Shown: one piece after another, positions 9,394 through 18,638 of the stretch
Position numbering within the stretch: position 1 is the first letter of the stretch
Layout of the letters: every line of letters starts with the position of its first letter
Source of the DNA: an uncultured Acidimicrobiaceae bacterium
Lineage (GTDB): Bacteria; Actinomycetota; Acidimicrobiia; Acidimicrobiales; UBA10347
Assembly (NCBI GenBank): GCA_905182135.1
Contig: CAJJAG010000003.1
Coordinates: 248,001-312,000, forward strand
DNA length: 64,000 nucleotides
Direction of reading: 5' to 3'
Program-made: the position numbers and the translations under genes
Notes under the pieces: model-generated
Databases searched by the model: none
What the model saw: the letters and a program-made list of their open reading frames with translations, nothing else
What the model was told of the DNA's origin: nothing

Positions 9394-10346
9394 CAGTCGA
9401 TTACTTCGAAATGAGCGCGCAGCGAGTCGTCGTCTAGATCGGCGAACGCCTGCAACGCCTCAGACTGCTGTTTCGAAAGATTGTTCGGTACAACAATGCT
9501 GACGGTCACAATCAGATCACCAAGCTTGTCATCCTCACCAGCAACGCCGGCCCCACGGACTCGCAGGGTACGGCCATGTTGGGTGCCAGCCGGGATACGA
9601 ACCGTCACCGACTCACCCGCATAGGTCGGGACCCGCACTTCAGCACCAAGCGCCGCCTCGGCAATCGTGACTGGAAGCTCAAGAGTCAGTTTGGTTCCGC
9701 GTCGACCAAAGATCGCATGTGGTCCAACATCGACAATCACATACAGGTCACCGGCTGGTTGGCCTGGGCCGCCCTTGCCGCGCAGCCGAATGCGTTGGCC
9801 TGATTCAACGCTAGTTGGGATCCGCATTTTGATGGTGCGTTTGCCAACGCCATCGGTGAGGCTTATCGACGTCGTAGTGCCGTTCATAGCCTCATCAAAG
9901 GAAATACTAAGGCGAGCTTCTTGATCGCGACCAGCGCGCTTGATACGCGCATGACGCCCACCTGGATGGTCACCGAAAAGTCCGCCTGCCTCGGCGCCGC
10001 CGCCGCCAAAAACAGAACCCAAAATGTCGCCCAGATCTACGCCTTCAAACCCGAAGCCGCCGTTTCTAGCGCGCCCACCACCACCGAATGACCCGCCCAT
10101 GGGTCCCATAGAACGAGCTTCGTCATAACTAGCACGTTTCTTTTCGTCCCCAACTACATCATAAGCAGTGGAAATTTCCTTGAATCGTTCCTCTGCTGCA
10201 TCATCACCAGGGTTCGTATCGGGATGATTTTGGCGAGCAAGCGTACGGTACGCCTTGGTGACATCAGGTTGCGTTGCACCCTTGGCTACGCCCAAGACGG
10301 CGTAGTAGTCGGTGTCAAACCACTCTCGCTTGATGTCATTTGCCAT
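9393..10346 (-). CDS. dnaJ: DnaJ-type co-chaperone lacking the zinc-finger domain
   Basis: A 317-residue J-domain protein. The J-domain (residues about 12-80) contains the essential HPD motif (NHPDTNPGDD). A Gly/Phe-rich linker follows (about 85-140), then two beta-barrel substrate-binding domains ('RIPTSVESGQRIRLRGKG', 'VRIPAGTQHGRTLRVRGAG'). No CxxCxGxG repeats occur and there is no cysteine at all, so it has the CbpA/DnaJ2-like architecture rather than canonical DnaJ. It stimulates DnaK ATP hydrolysis. It lies between grpE (5 bp upstream) and hspR (ATGA overlap). Confidence 0.93.
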   Translation of the reverse strand: MANDIKREWFDTDYYAVLGVAKGATQPDVTKAYRTLARQNHPDTNPGDDAAEERFKEISTAYDVVGDEKKRASYDEARSMGPMGGSFGGGGRARNGGFGFEGVDLGDILGSVFGGGGAEAGGLFGDHPGGRHARIKRAGRDQEARLSISFDEAMNGTTTSISLTDGVGKRTIKMRIPTSVESGQRIRLRGKGGPGQPAGDLYVIVDVGPHAIFGRRGTKLTLELPVTIAEAALGAEVRVPTYAGESVTVRIPAGTQHGRTLRVRGAGVAGEDDKLGDLIVTVSIVVPNNLSKQQSEALQAFADLDDDSLRAHFEVID

Positions 10347-10351
10347 AATTG

Positions 10352-10951
10352 TTAGCCCTGGACCTTGACCATTGCGGCGCGCAGCACACGATCGTTCCAG
10401 CGATACCCGGTGCGGAGTGTCTCGACAACAACTTGTTCGCCTTCTCCTTCTTCGTACATAACAGCTTCGTGCAGTTCAGGATCGAATGGCTGCCCGGCAG
10501 CATCAACGCGTTCGAGTCCTTGAGCCGACAACGCCTCGAATAGGGCATCACTGATTGGTCGAATTTCTTCGATTCCTTGACCAAGTGCTGCTTCGCAACT
10601 GTCGAGAACAGGCAGGAGACGCTCAACTAGGTTCGCTGCAGCCTGTGCTCTTTGCACTGAAGCACGTTCGTCGCTACGGCGTCGAGCGTTGGCGAACTCA
10701 GCCTTCGCCCGCTGCAGTTGGTCCAGATAGTCATCTCGTTCAGCAATGAGCGCGACAACAGCTTCTTCGGAGATCTGATCGGGGGTAAGGCCTGACTCCG
10801 CGGCAGCGTGATCGGCTGCCACTTGGTCGTCGATCAGTGCAGCAAGTGCCTCGTCGATGACACTGTCTGAAATAACACCGTCTACTGGTCCTGCACCTGG
10901 TTGGTCATCGACGCCCTCAACATCTTCGTCCTCGTGCTCGCTGCCCATCAT
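10352..10951 (-). CDS. grpE: Nucleotide exchange factor GrpE
   Basis: A 199-residue protein with an acidic disordered N-terminus (residues 1-65), a long coiled-coil dimerisation helix (about 66-110, '[25 protein letters not shown]'-type heptads), and the C-terminal beta domain ending in the GrpE signature '[16 protein letters not shown]'. It releases ADP from DnaK. Its ATG overlaps the dnaK stop codon; a second ATG follows immediately. dnaJ begins 5 bp downstream. Length and motif order are typical. Confidence 0.95.
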   Translation of the reverse strand: MMGSEHEDEDVEGVDDQPGAGPVDGVISDSVIDEALAALIDDQVAADHAAAESGLTPDQISEEAVVALIAERDDYLDQLQRAKAEFANARRRSDERASVQRAQAAANLVERLLPVLDSCEAALGQGIEEIRPISDALFEALSAQGLERVDAAGQPFDPELHEAVMYEEGEGEQVVVETLRTGYRWNDRVLRAAMVKVQG

Positions 10952-12777
10952 TCTTCGTCTTCGACGATCTCAGCGTCAACGATCTCATCTTCGTTGCTGT
11001 CGCTATCGTCGGCTGAGTTTTCGCCTTCATCGCTGTTCTCGGCGCTGGCCTGTTCGTACAGACGCTGGCTGAACTGCTGGCTAGCGTTCATCACTGCCTC
11101 GGTAGCGCCCCGAATGGCGTCGAGATCATCACCTTCGAGTTGCGTCATGAGTGCAGCCAACTTCTCGTCGACTTCGGCCCGTTCTTCGTCGGTGATCTTG
11201 TCACCATGTTCACGCAGCAGTTTTTCGGTTTGGTACACGAGGGTGTCAGCATTGTTGCGCACCTCGGCTTCATCGCGTCGATGCTTATCTTCGTCCGCGT
11301 GGGCCTCCGCATCCTTAATCATCTGATCGATAGCGTCCTTGTCGAGCGAGGACTGGCCGGTGATGGTAATCGACTGTTCTTTACTCGTCGCACGGTCCTT
11401 CGCCGCTACATGCACGATGCCGTTCGCATCTATGTCGAAGGTGACCTCGATCTGAGGCACACCACGAGGGGCGGGTGGCAGATCAACGAGTTGGAACTTT
11501 CCCAATGTCTTATTGAACTGCGACATTTCACGCTCGCCCTGCAACACATGAATTTCAACCGAGGGTTGGCTGTCATCAGCAGTAGTGAAAACTTCGGTCC
11601 GCTTCGTGGGGATGGTGGTATTACGTTCGATCAGCGTCGTCATAACGCCACCCTTGGTTTCGATGCCAAGTGACAATGGCGTGACATCGAGCAAAAGCAC
11701 GTCGGTGACTTCGCCCTTGAGGACTCCAGCCTGCACTGCGGCACCAATGGCTACTACTTCATCAGGATTCACACCCTTATGAGGATCATTGCCTGTGAGT
11801 TCACGAACCAGGTCGCTAACAGCAGGCATCCGAGTTGAACCACCAACAAGGATGACGTGTTCGACATCGCCCATTACCAAACCAGCGTCCTTAATGGCGC
11901 TTTCGAATGGTCCGCGGCAACGATCAAGCAAGCTGCTTGTCATCTCTTGGAACTTGGAACGGCTGATTGTGTAGTCGAGATGCAGCGGGCCCGAATCCGT
12001 GGCGGTGATGAACGGCAGGTTGATCTGTGTTTCTTGCTTGACCGACAGTTCGATCTTGGCGTTTTCTGCAGCTTCCTTGAGGCGCTGCATCGCCATGCTG
12101 TCATTGGACAGGTCGACACCGTGGTCATTCTTGAATGAGGTGGCCATCCATTCGATGACAGCTTCGTCCCAGTCGTCGCCACCAAGCTTGGTGTCACCGC
12201 TGGTCGACTTCACTTCAAAGACACCATCGCCGATTTCGAGAACCGAGACGTCGAACGTGCCACCACCGAGGTCAAAGACCAAAACGGTCTGGTCGGTGTC
12301 CTTATCCAGGCCATAGGCCAACGCTGCAGCTGTTGGCTCGTTGATAATTCGGAGAACTTCAAGGCCAGCGATCTGTCCTGCTTCCTTGGTCGCTGTGCGC
12401 TGTGCATCGTCGAAATAAGCAGGCACAGTAATAACAGCTTGGGTGACAGACTCGCCAAGGTAGGCCTCCGCGTCGCGCTTGAGCTTTTGCAGCGTGCGAG
12501 CAGAGACTTCTTGTGGCGTGTAATCCTTGCCATCAATGTCGACAGTCCACGTCGTACCCATATGGCGCTTCACCGAACGCAGGGTGCGGTCGGGGTTCGT
12601 GATTGCCTGACGCTTCGCGACTTCGCCCATGAGGACTTCGCCACTCTTGGCGAATGCGACAACCGATGGGGTAGTGCGAGCGCCCTCCGCGTTCGCGATG
12701 ACGACAGGATCGCCACCTTCGAGGACAGCAACTACCGAGTTGGTGGTTCCGAGGTCAATACCGACCGCTTTAGCCAT
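10948..12777 (-). CDS. dnaK: Hsp70 chaperone DnaK
   Basis: A 609-residue chaperone from the ATG at 12777, which is preceded by AGGAGA at a good distance; the frame is open further upstream but that part is not conserved. The ATPase domain shows [13 protein letters not shown], '[14 protein letters not shown]', the phosphate-2 loop [12 protein letters not shown] and '[12 protein letters not shown]'. The substrate-binding domain follows the conserved linker '[14 protein letters not shown]', and the C-terminal lid ends in an acidic tail. It is the first gene of dnaK-grpE-dnaJ-hspR. A perfect inverted repeat lies between its likely promoter and its ribosome site. Confidence 0.98.
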   Translation of the reverse strand: MAKAVGIDLGTTNSVVAVLEGGDPVVIANAEGARTTPSVVAFAKSGEVLMGEVAKRQAITNPDRTLRSVKRHMGTTWTVDIDGKDYTPQEVSARTLQKLKRDAEAYLGESVTQAVITVPAYFDDAQRTATKEAGQIAGLEVLRIINEPTAAALAYGLDKDTDQTVLVFDLGGGTFDVSVLEIGDGVFEVKSTSGDTKLGGDDWDEAVIEWMATSFKNDHGVDLSNDSMAMQRLKEAAENAKIELSVKQETQINLPFITATDSGPLHLDYTISRSKFQEMTSSLLDRCRGPFESAIKDAGLVMGDVEHVILVGGSTRMPAVSDLVRELTGNDPHKGVNPDEVVAIGAAVQAGVLKGEVTDVLLLDVTPLSLGIETKGGVMTTLIERNTTIPTKRTEVFTTADDSQPSVEIHVLQGEREMSQFNKTLGKFQLVDLPPAPRGVPQIEVTFDIDANGIVHVAAKDRATSKEQSITITGQSSLDKDAIDQMIKDAEAHADEDKHRRDEAEVRNNADTLVYQTEKLLREHGDKITDEERAEVDEKLAALMTQLEGDDLDAIRGATEAVMNASQQFSQRLYEQASAENSDEGENSADDSDSNEDEIVDAEIVEDEE

Positions 12778-12795
12778 GATGTGTTTCTCCTGCGT

Positions 12796-12815
12796 GCTCA
12801 ACAGCACTGTTGAGC
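12796..12815 (-). promoter_or_regulatory. Perfect inverted repeat in the dnaK leader
   Basis: GCTCAACAG (12796-12804), two bases, then CTGTTGAGC (12807-12815). In the dnaK mRNA this 9-bp stem ends a few bases before the AGGAGA ribosome site. It could be an operator or an RNA hairpin that limits ribosome access. The half-sites are in the opposite order to the published HspR operator (CTTGAGT-N7-ACTCAAG) and do not match CIRCE. Confidence 0.5.
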
Positions 12816-13229
12816 CTGTGGTGGGTTTCGTTGGGGGGTGTATCCCGCGCCAGATGCGACGTGAGGGTACGTGACAGAACTCTCCAACCAACGACCCGTA
12901 TGGTCCATTCCCAGAAAACTTGACAATTTCAATTTAGGGGGCTTTTCTCGGCCAAATCCAAGGAAACCAAATGAATTCGGTTGTATGAAATGTCCTGTTC
13001 AAGAAACCAGCACCAGTGGTCAACAAGTCACCAGGATTCCTAACTATGCGGGCCAAACGGTTCCAACGGCAAGAAATCACACACCACGGACGCCATGAAC
13101 TAATCGGCTTCGAAACCCAAGCGCAACGCGGGTAAAATGACCGAATCGAATGCGTTTATCTTCCGCGTGTGAGCTGTCGGGTGGCGAGGTAGCAGGCATC
13201 AAGCATCAGGCAGTAGAGTCTCGTGCACC
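12816..13229. other. Divergent intergenic region dnaK / etfD-like gene
   Basis: About 410 bp with no supported gene. It must hold the promoters of the dnaK operon (-) and of the Fe-S oxidoreductase gene (+). A weak imperfect palindrome CTTGACAATTTCAA lies near 12920. A plus-strand promoter candidate, TTCGAA (13109) with 18-bp spacing to TAAAAT (13133), stands about 90 bp before the start codon. Confidence 0.4.
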
Positions 13230-15704
13230 ATGGCAACTGTTACTGAAGACGTGGTTGAAACTGGCGTGGGCGACAAGCGCGGCATTCGACCAAACCACAT
13301 GATCATTGGCCTCTGGACCGGGGTTGCGGTCATTACTGCGTTATCTGGCATCGCTGCAGCGGTGTTCGAATTTCATCATGAAGAAGGCGCCCAAACACGC
13401 GAAGTGTTCGGGAACGTCCCGGCGCCGATGAAGGCCATGTTCTATGCCCTGATTCCCACACTGCTGATATATGTCGGCTTCCAGCTTTCGTTCCGAGTTA
13501 AGAACTGGCAACGCGGCGCTCCTGAAAACCGTAAAACAACAAAGAAAAACGTCAAACAACGCCTGGCAGATATGCGGGCCGGCTTGTACATGAAAACACT
13601 CATGCGTGATCCGATCGCCGGAATCATGCACTCAATGATCTACTTCGGCTTCTTGATTCTGATGGCTGTCACGACCACGCTCGAAATCGACCACCAGCTG
13701 CCTGAATCGCTCAAATTCCTCGATGGCGGCGTCTATAAGGGTTACGCCCTAGTCGGCGATGCTGCTGGCCTGATGTTCTTCGCAGGTCTTCTGTGGGCAC
13801 TCAGTCGTCGTCTTGGCCCTCGCTCAATGCAGCCCTACCGCATTCGCATCAAGAACAAGCCCGAGCACTTTGTAATCCTGGGCACATTGCTGGCCATCTC
13901 GATCAGCGGCTTCGGTGCCGAAGCATTCCGCATCGCCCTCGAACAGTCAGTGGCTGAACCCGGCGCCCTCGACTATGAAAAGTGGTCGTTCATTGGTTAT
14001 CCACTCGCTCAGCTCGTCGACGGCACTGGCAGCCTGTCCGGCTGGCACCAGGCCTGGTGGATCACTCACGTAATCTCTTTCGCCCTGTTCCTTATCATCC
14101 TGCCGACCACGATGTTGCGCCATATGGTCACGTCGCCAGCGAATATGTACCTAAAGGATCGCGATCGTCCAAAGGGTGCCATGAAGCCAATGGCCAACCT
14201 GATGGAAACCGAGTTGGAGAGCTTCGGTGCTGCGGTTATCGAAGACTTCTCGTGGAAACAACTCATGGACACCGACTCGTGCACCATGTGTGGTCGTTGT
14301 ACGGCGGTCTGCCCAGCAAGCACAACCGGCAAGTCGCTAGATCCACGTGAAATTGTCCTCAAGATCGGCGAAGTTATGGCTCGGTCTGGCACCCCCCAGG
14401 TCACACCGCCGATTGGTGTTGACAAGGAAATCGCCATCGCCAACGAGCCCGGCAACATCCTGGTTGCACCCAACAATGTGTTCGACCGCATCACCAGCGA
14501 AGAGATCTGGGCCTGCACAACTTGCAAGGCCTGCGACGAAAACTGCCCGGTCAACATCGACATCCTGGACAAGATCTTGGACATGCGTCGCTACCTCTCG
14601 CTGATGGAAAGCGACTTCCCAACCGAACTTGGTAACGCCTATCGGGCCATGGAAAACCAGGGCAACCCCTGGGGTATGGGTCAGAGCGAACGTGCCGACT
14701 GGGCCTCCGATTTCGAAGGCCTCGAAGTCCTCGACGGTGGCGATCCAATGACCGCCGAATACCTCTACTGGGTTGGTTGTGCCGGCAGCTTCGACGATAA
14801 GAACAAGAAAGTCTCGCAAGCTTTCAGCAAGCTCATGGACCGCGCTGGCGTCAGTTTTGCCATCTTGGGCCCATCAGAAATGTGCACCGGTGACCCGGCC
14901 CGCCGTTCCGGTAACGAATACATCTTCCAGATGCTGGCTATGCAAAACATCGAGACGCTAAACACCATGGGCGTCAAAAAGATCGTTGCTCAGTGCCCAC
15001 ACTGCTTCAACACACTGGCGAACGAATATCCACAGCTCGGCGGTCACTACGAGGTTGTTCACCACAGCCAACTCCTCGAGAACCTGATCGACGACGGCCG
15101 GCTGGACGTCTCGAACGCCACACTTGAAGATCGACTGGTGTACCACGATTCGTGTTACCTCGGCCGCCACAACGACGTGTACCTCTCACCACGAAACGTG
15201 ATTGGTTCCATCGGTGGCATCGAAGTTGTCGAAGCTGAACGCAACGGCACAAAGGGCATGTGTTGCGGCGCCGGCGGCGCTCGCATGTGGATGGAAGAAC
15301 ACGTCGGCAAGCAAATAAATGTCGAACGTTCCCAAGAACTGCTCGCTACCGGTGCGACGCGTATCGCCACGGCATGCCCGTTCTGCTATGTGATGATCGA
15401 CGATGGCATCAAGGGCGAAGGTATCGAAGACGGCGAAGTGCTCGTTCAGGACATTGCCATGCACCTGCTCGACGCCATTGAAGAAGGCGAAGCCAGAGCT
15501 CAAGCCACCATGGTGAACATCACGCTAAAGCCGACATCTGAACGTGTGACCGCCAACCACGTCGAGCTTCCACTCGGCTTCGGTATGCACGGCGACCTCA
15601 ATGGCGATGGCATCACCGACACCACTGCCAAGCCCGGCCCAATTGCCGCTCTCGTCGGCGACACCAAAAATGCCATCATCGACGCGGAAGACGCTGAAAA
15701 CTAA
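13230..15704 (+). CDS. EtfD-like membrane Fe-S oxidoreductase (NarI-like plus CCG domains)
   Basis: An 824-residue protein. Residues 25-300 contain about six transmembrane helices of the nitrate-reductase gamma (cytochrome b) type with His residues that could bind haem. Residues about 351-362 (CTMCGRCTAVCP) and 429-440 (CTTCKACDENCP) are two [4Fe-4S] motifs. Two CCG domains follow, with 'GCAGSF', 'CPHC', 'DSCYLGR', 'CCGAGGARM' (about 678) and 'CPFC'. This matches heterodisulfide-reductase D-like proteins and the mycobacterial EtfD (Rv0338c), which passes electrons from electron-transfer flavoprotein to the quinone pool during fatty-acid oxidation; that function is inferred. The acyl-CoA dehydrogenase and hydroxyacyl-CoA dehydrogenase genes in this window would feed such a route. 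Confidence 0.85.
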   Translation: MATVTEDVVETGVGDKRGIRPNHMIIGLWTGVAVITALSGIAAAVFEFHHEEGAQTREVFGNVPAPMKAMFYALIPTLLIYVGFQLSFRVKNWQRGAPENRKTTKKNVKQRLADMRAGLYMKTLMRDPIAGIMHSMIYFGFLILMAVTTTLEIDHQLPESLKFLDGGVYKGYALVGDAAGLMFFAGLLWALSRRLGPRSMQPYRIRIKNKPEHFVILGTLLAISISGFGAEAFRIALEQSVAEPGALDYEKWSFIGYPLAQLVDGTGSLSGWHQAWWITHVISFALFLIILPTTMLRHMVTSPANMYLKDRDRPKGAMKPMANLMETELESFGAAVIEDFSWKQLMDTDSCTMCGRCTAVCPASTTGKSLDPREIVLKIGEVMARSGTPQVTPPIGVDKEIAIANEPGNILVAPNNVFDRITSEEIWACTTCKACDENCPVNIDILDKILDMRRYLSLMESDFPTELGNAYRAMENQGNPWGMGQSERADWASDFEGLEVLDGGDPMTAEYLYWVGCAGSFDDKNKKVSQAFSKLMDRAGVSFAILGPSEMCTGDPARRSGNEYIFQMLAMQNIETLNTMGVKKIVAQCPHCFNTLANEYPQLGGHYEVVHHSQLLENLIDDGRLDVSNATLEDRLVYHDSCYLGRHNDVYLSPRNVIGSIGGIEVVEAERNGTKGMCCGAGGARMWMEEHVGKQINVERSQELLATGATRIATACPFCYVMIDDGIKGEGIEDGEVLVQDIAMHLLDAIEEGEARAQATMVNITLKPTSERVTANHVELPLGFGMHGDLNGDGITDTTAKPGPIAALVGDTKNAIIDAEDAEN

Positions 15705-15733
15705 GCCTCTCCCCAATCACGAAACTAAGGAGC

Positions 15734-15758
15734 CTGGTACGCGGATTTCATGTACCAG
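15734..15758 (+). terminator. Hairpin after the Fe-S oxidoreductase gene
   Basis: The arms CTGGTAC (15734-15740) and GTACCAG (15752-15758) lie 30 bp after the stop codon. A short T-run follows only 13 bp later (GTTTTT), so termination is possible but not certain. Confidence 0.4.
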
Positions 15759-15837
15759 ATTAGGTTCTGTGTTTTTGACCAGCTCCACTCGCACGTCTCG
15801 CCCAGTAGGCGGAACTAACAACGGCTAGCCTTCGGAC

Positions 15838-16269
15838 ATGAACCTCGGTGGCCCGGAGATCCTTATCGTAGTGGCAATAGCCGTGCTGATCTTTGGCGCC
15901 GGCTGGTTGCCCAAAGCCGCCAAGAACCTAGGCAAGGCCAAGGTCGAGTTCGACGAAGTCCAACGTCAGTTCAACGAGACCAAGGATTCTGTCGTCGAGG
16001 CAACTGGTGTCAAAGAACTCGAATCGACCATGCGTAAGGCAAACAAGATGATCAACGCCTCGCCGCAGAAGATGTTAAAGGACGCCACCAAACACGCTGT
16101 TACCGGCAGTGGTGCAGCGAAGACAACCACACAAAATGACGTGGCCTCTGACGCTGCAGCCGTCGCAGATGACGGTATCAAAGACGCTGAGATCGTTGAA
16201 TCACCAGACGTTGCTCCCAGCAGTACACCCGACGAGGGCGACAAGAACATCACGATCGACTTCGCCTAG
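15838..16269 (+). CDS. TatA/TatB-family protein
   Basis: A 143-residue protein. It starts with one short hydrophobic helix (GGPEILIVVAIAVLIFGAGW) followed by the FGxxxLPKAAKNLGKA hinge and amphipathic helix typical of TatA/TatB/TatE. The remaining 90 residues are a charged, Ala-rich, disordered tail ending in an acidic segment. Tat subunits form the pore or receptor for export of folded proteins such as Fe-S enzymes. No tatC lies in this window, so whether it acts as TatA or TatB is open. It is transcribed like the Fe-S oxidoreductase 130 bp upstream but a hairpin separates them. Confidence 0.85.
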   Translation: MNLGGPEILIVVAIAVLIFGAGWLPKAAKNLGKAKVEFDEVQRQFNETKDSVVEATGVKELESTMRKANKMINASPQKMLKDATKHAVTGSGAAKTTTQNDVASDAAAVADDGIKDAEIVESPDVAPSSTPDEGDKNITIDFA

Positions 16270-16346
16270 TAACGCTCGGGTCGTGCAGCATCGCTGTTGA
16301 CACCGCGATATCGATGCCTCACTAACTCACTTGCTTCGGGCCTCGT

Positions 16347-16907
16347 CTAGCCAAAGTTCTCGTTGTATCGGCTGGCGATAGGGCCGACCTGGCCTTGGTA
16401 CTTAGAGCCGACCTCGCCTGATCCGTAGGGGTAGTCGGCCTCGGTGGTCATCTGCATAAAGCTCATCTGACCGATCTTCATACGTGGATACAGCGTGATA
16501 GGCAGACTGGCCACGTTAGATAGTTCCAGTGTGAGTTGACCGTTCCAGCCAGCGTCCACGAAACCAGCGGTCGAGTGGATGAGTAGGCCGAGGCGGCCGA
16601 GGCTGCTCTTGCCTTCGATCCGGGCAACAAGATTGTTCGGCACCTTGACCCTTTCCAGGGTGGAACCGAGAACGAACTCGCCTGGGTGCAAGATAAACGG
16701 TTGGTCGCCATCAATCTCGACCAGTTCAGTCAGATCACTCAGGTCTTCTTTAACGTCGATGATGGCTCGAGTGTGGTTTCGAAAAATACGGAACGACGGC
16801 GCCAGCCGCAGATCGATTGACGACGGCTGGATCGCGTTGTCGCCAAGTGGTTCAACTTCGATCGTTCCGGCGGCAAGCGCTTCCCGCAGGCTGCGGTCAC
16901 TCAACAT
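16347..16907 (-). CDS. dcd: dCTP deaminase (probably bifunctional DCD:DUT)
   Basis: About 186 residues from the ATG at 16907 (an ATG one codon earlier is equally possible). The trimeric dUTPase/Dcd fold is recognisable: 'IQPSSIDLRLAPSFRIF', 'HPGEFVLGSTLE', 'EGKSSLGRLGLLIHSTAGFVDAGWNGQLTLEL' (active site with the catalytic Glu) and 'P.MKIGQMSFM'. The enzyme deaminates dCTP to dUTP; actinobacterial members also hydrolyse dUTP to dUMP, and the 'HSTAGF.D.G..G' segment resembles those, but bifunctionality is inferred. It is last in the fda-tdk-dcd run, placing two dTTP-supply enzymes together. Confidence 0.93.
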   Translation of the reverse strand: MLSDRSLREALAAGTIEVEPLGDNAIQPSSIDLRLAPSFRIFRNHTRAIIDVKEDLSDLTELVEIDGDQPFILHPGEFVLGSTLERVKVPNNLVARIEGKSSLGRLGLLIHSTAGFVDAGWNGQLTLELSNVASLPITLYPRMKIGQMSFMQMTTEADYPYGSGEVGSKYQGQVGPIASRYNENFG

Positions 16908-16956
16908 CATGATTGACTCAGAAGCTTAGGGCCCGTCAAATGGCTAAGAAGCATGG

Positions 16957-17652
16957 TTACTGATCGGCCTTTTCGTTTTCTACGGCTTTAACTTTGAGTT
17001 CAATCACATCGGCGCCATGATCGGTTGGTAGCTGGAGTTGGCGGCCCTGCTGGGCCCACAATTCCTGATGCCAGTGCAGGCGGCACCGAAGTTCATACGT
17101 GGTCGAGTCTTCACTGCGGTCGGCGGTGTCACCCACCACCTTAAGTGCCCCAGCGTAGACCTGACGGCCATCGACGAGACGGGCGTTGTGAGTAGCGCGA
17201 TTACCGCAATAACAGCGCGCTTCGACCTGTAATTCGCTGCGCTCATCAGCTAGCTCAAGTAGCCGGGCCGTCCCAGGAAAAAGCTCACCTTGGAAGCTAG
17301 TAAGCAACCCGAACGCAAACACATCGACGCTCAACAGATCGACAACCTGAGCCAGCTGTTCAATCTGTTCAGGCGAATAGAACTGCGCCTCATCACAGAC
17401 AATCGCATCCAGGCCCTCACCCATCACAAACGCCCTAGCAATGCTAAGAAGGTCAGAGTCAGGAGTGACAATTTGGGCTGCGGCTGACACACCAAGACGG
17501 CTCGAGACCCGGCCCTCTTCGCGATCGAGCTGACTAACCAGCAGGACCTGCAGGCCGCGAGTGGTCAGATTGTGATGGATCTGCAGAGCCTGCGTGCTCT
17601 TGCCTGATCCCATCGTGCCGAAGAAAAACTTCAACTTGGATCCCCTACTCAC
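16957..17652 (-). CDS. tdk: Thymidine kinase (type II)
   Basis: A 231-residue enzyme phosphorylating thymidine in pyrimidine salvage. The Walker A loop GTMGSGKS is near residue 12, 'DAIVCDEAQFYS' supplies the catalytic DEAQF, and 'AFGLLTSFQGELFPGTARLLELAD' forms the lasso region. The structural zinc site is partly visible (CYCGN...); the second Cys pair is not in the usual CxxC form but appears as single Cys/His residues (LRCRLHWH). The start is GTG at 17652, 10 bp after the aldolase gene. dcd follows after 46 bp. Confidence 0.9.
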   Translation of the reverse strand: MSRGSKLKFFFGTMGSGKSTQALQIHHNLTTRGLQVLLVSQLDREEGRVSSRLGVSAAAQIVTPDSDLLSIARAFVMGEGLDAIVCDEAQFYSPEQIEQLAQVVDLLSVDVFAFGLLTSFQGELFPGTARLLELADERSELQVEARCYCGNRATHNARLVDGRQVYAGALKVVGDTADRSEDSTTYELRCRLHWHQELWAQQGRQLQLPTDHGADVIELKVKAVENEKADQ

Positions 17653-17662
17653 GCTGCACCTG

Positions 17663-18556
17663 TCATGTGCTTGACGCTTCGAAGATCGACGTAATCGAGG
17701 TATCTAAGGTCTCGTCGAAATCGGTATCGCTCTGCCCGTCGGAAAGCCCCTCGGCCAGAGCTCGAGAGAAGCTCGCAATCATATCGTTGTTCAGGCCAAG
17801 TTTTTCGTTGGCCTCGATGCGGCTGTAGCCACCGGACAACGCGACAACTCGTAACACTCGAGGATCGGCAATCAGATCGCTATAGAAGTTGGGCTCGTCA
17901 GGCAAGGTCAACTTGAGCATGACCTGCGCGCCCGTTGGAACTCGACTCAGGTTCTTGTCGATCTGTTCGCGAAGCAGTGCTTCAGCCTCGGCCTTGTCGG
18001 GGCAGTTGATCGACACTTCGGGTTCGATAATGGGCATCAACCCAGCATCAAGAATCTGCAGGCCAACGTCGAACTGTTGTTCAACTACGGCCTGCACACC
18101 AGTCACCACCGCTTGGCTAATAAGCGACCGCATCTTCGTGCCAAAAATGTGGCGTTCGTTGGCGCGCTCAAGTAATGCGCCAAGCCCAGGGTTGAGCTTC
18201 ATAATCTGGGCACCATCCACCATGTCGGCCAGCCCTTTATCAACTTTCAGAAACGGCACGACCTGCTTCTGTAACCATAAGTACTCGGCGGTGTACTGCC
18301 CTTGAACCTGGCGATCCATGGTCATCTCGAACAAGATTGCACCCACTACGCGATCGCCACCGAAGCTGGGTGAGGTCATGATGCGACTGCGCATGGCATG
18401 CACCAGATCGAACATCTCATCGTCGGAACTGAAGCGGGAAGCCGCTACCCCATAGGCCGCCAACGCAACTGGCGTACTACCGCCACTTTGGTCAAGCGCA
18501 GCAATGAAGCCTTGCGCCGACTCGACTCGATTACGCTGTTCGTCTCGCACCAGCAT
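17663..18556 (-). CDS. fda: Class I fructose-bisphosphate aldolase
   Basis: A 297-residue Schiff-base aldolase of the kind found in Staphylococcus and some Actinobacteria. It carries 'QGFIAALDQSGGSTP', 'VVGAILFEMTMDRQVQG', 'VPFLKVDKGL', 'GLMPIIEPEVSI' and the lysine region 'QVMLKLTLPDEPNFY', followed by the phosphate-binding 'VVALSGGYSR'. It interconverts fructose-1,6-bisphosphate with two triose phosphates in glycolysis and gluconeogenesis. It is the first gene of a leftward run with tdk and dcd and is divergent from galE. A class II enzyme cannot be excluded elsewhere in the genome. Confidence 0.92.
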   Translation of the reverse strand: MLVRDEQRNRVESAQGFIAALDQSGGSTPVALAAYGVAASRFSSDDEMFDLVHAMRSRIMTSPSFGGDRVVGAILFEMTMDRQVQGQYTAEYLWLQKQVVPFLKVDKGLADMVDGAQIMKLNPGLGALLERANERHIFGTKMRSLISQAVVTGVQAVVEQQFDVGLQILDAGLMPIIEPEVSINCPDKAEAEALLREQIDKNLSRVPTGAQVMLKLTLPDEPNFYSDLIADPRVLRVVALSGGYSRIEANEKLGLNNDMIASFSRALAEGLSDGQSDTDFDETLDTSITSIFEASST

Positions 18557-18638
18557 CCTCCCGACCGGGTGTCATCCGCAGGCATCTGAGTCACCAAACC
18601 CGAGCCCCCCTGCACACTATGCGGTTAGCATCACTGCC

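Noticed and set aside
12900..12940. HspR operator (HAIR) upstream of dnaK
   Set aside because: CTTGACAATTTCAA has the wrong spacing and only partial half-sites compared with CTTGAGT-N7-ACTCAAG.
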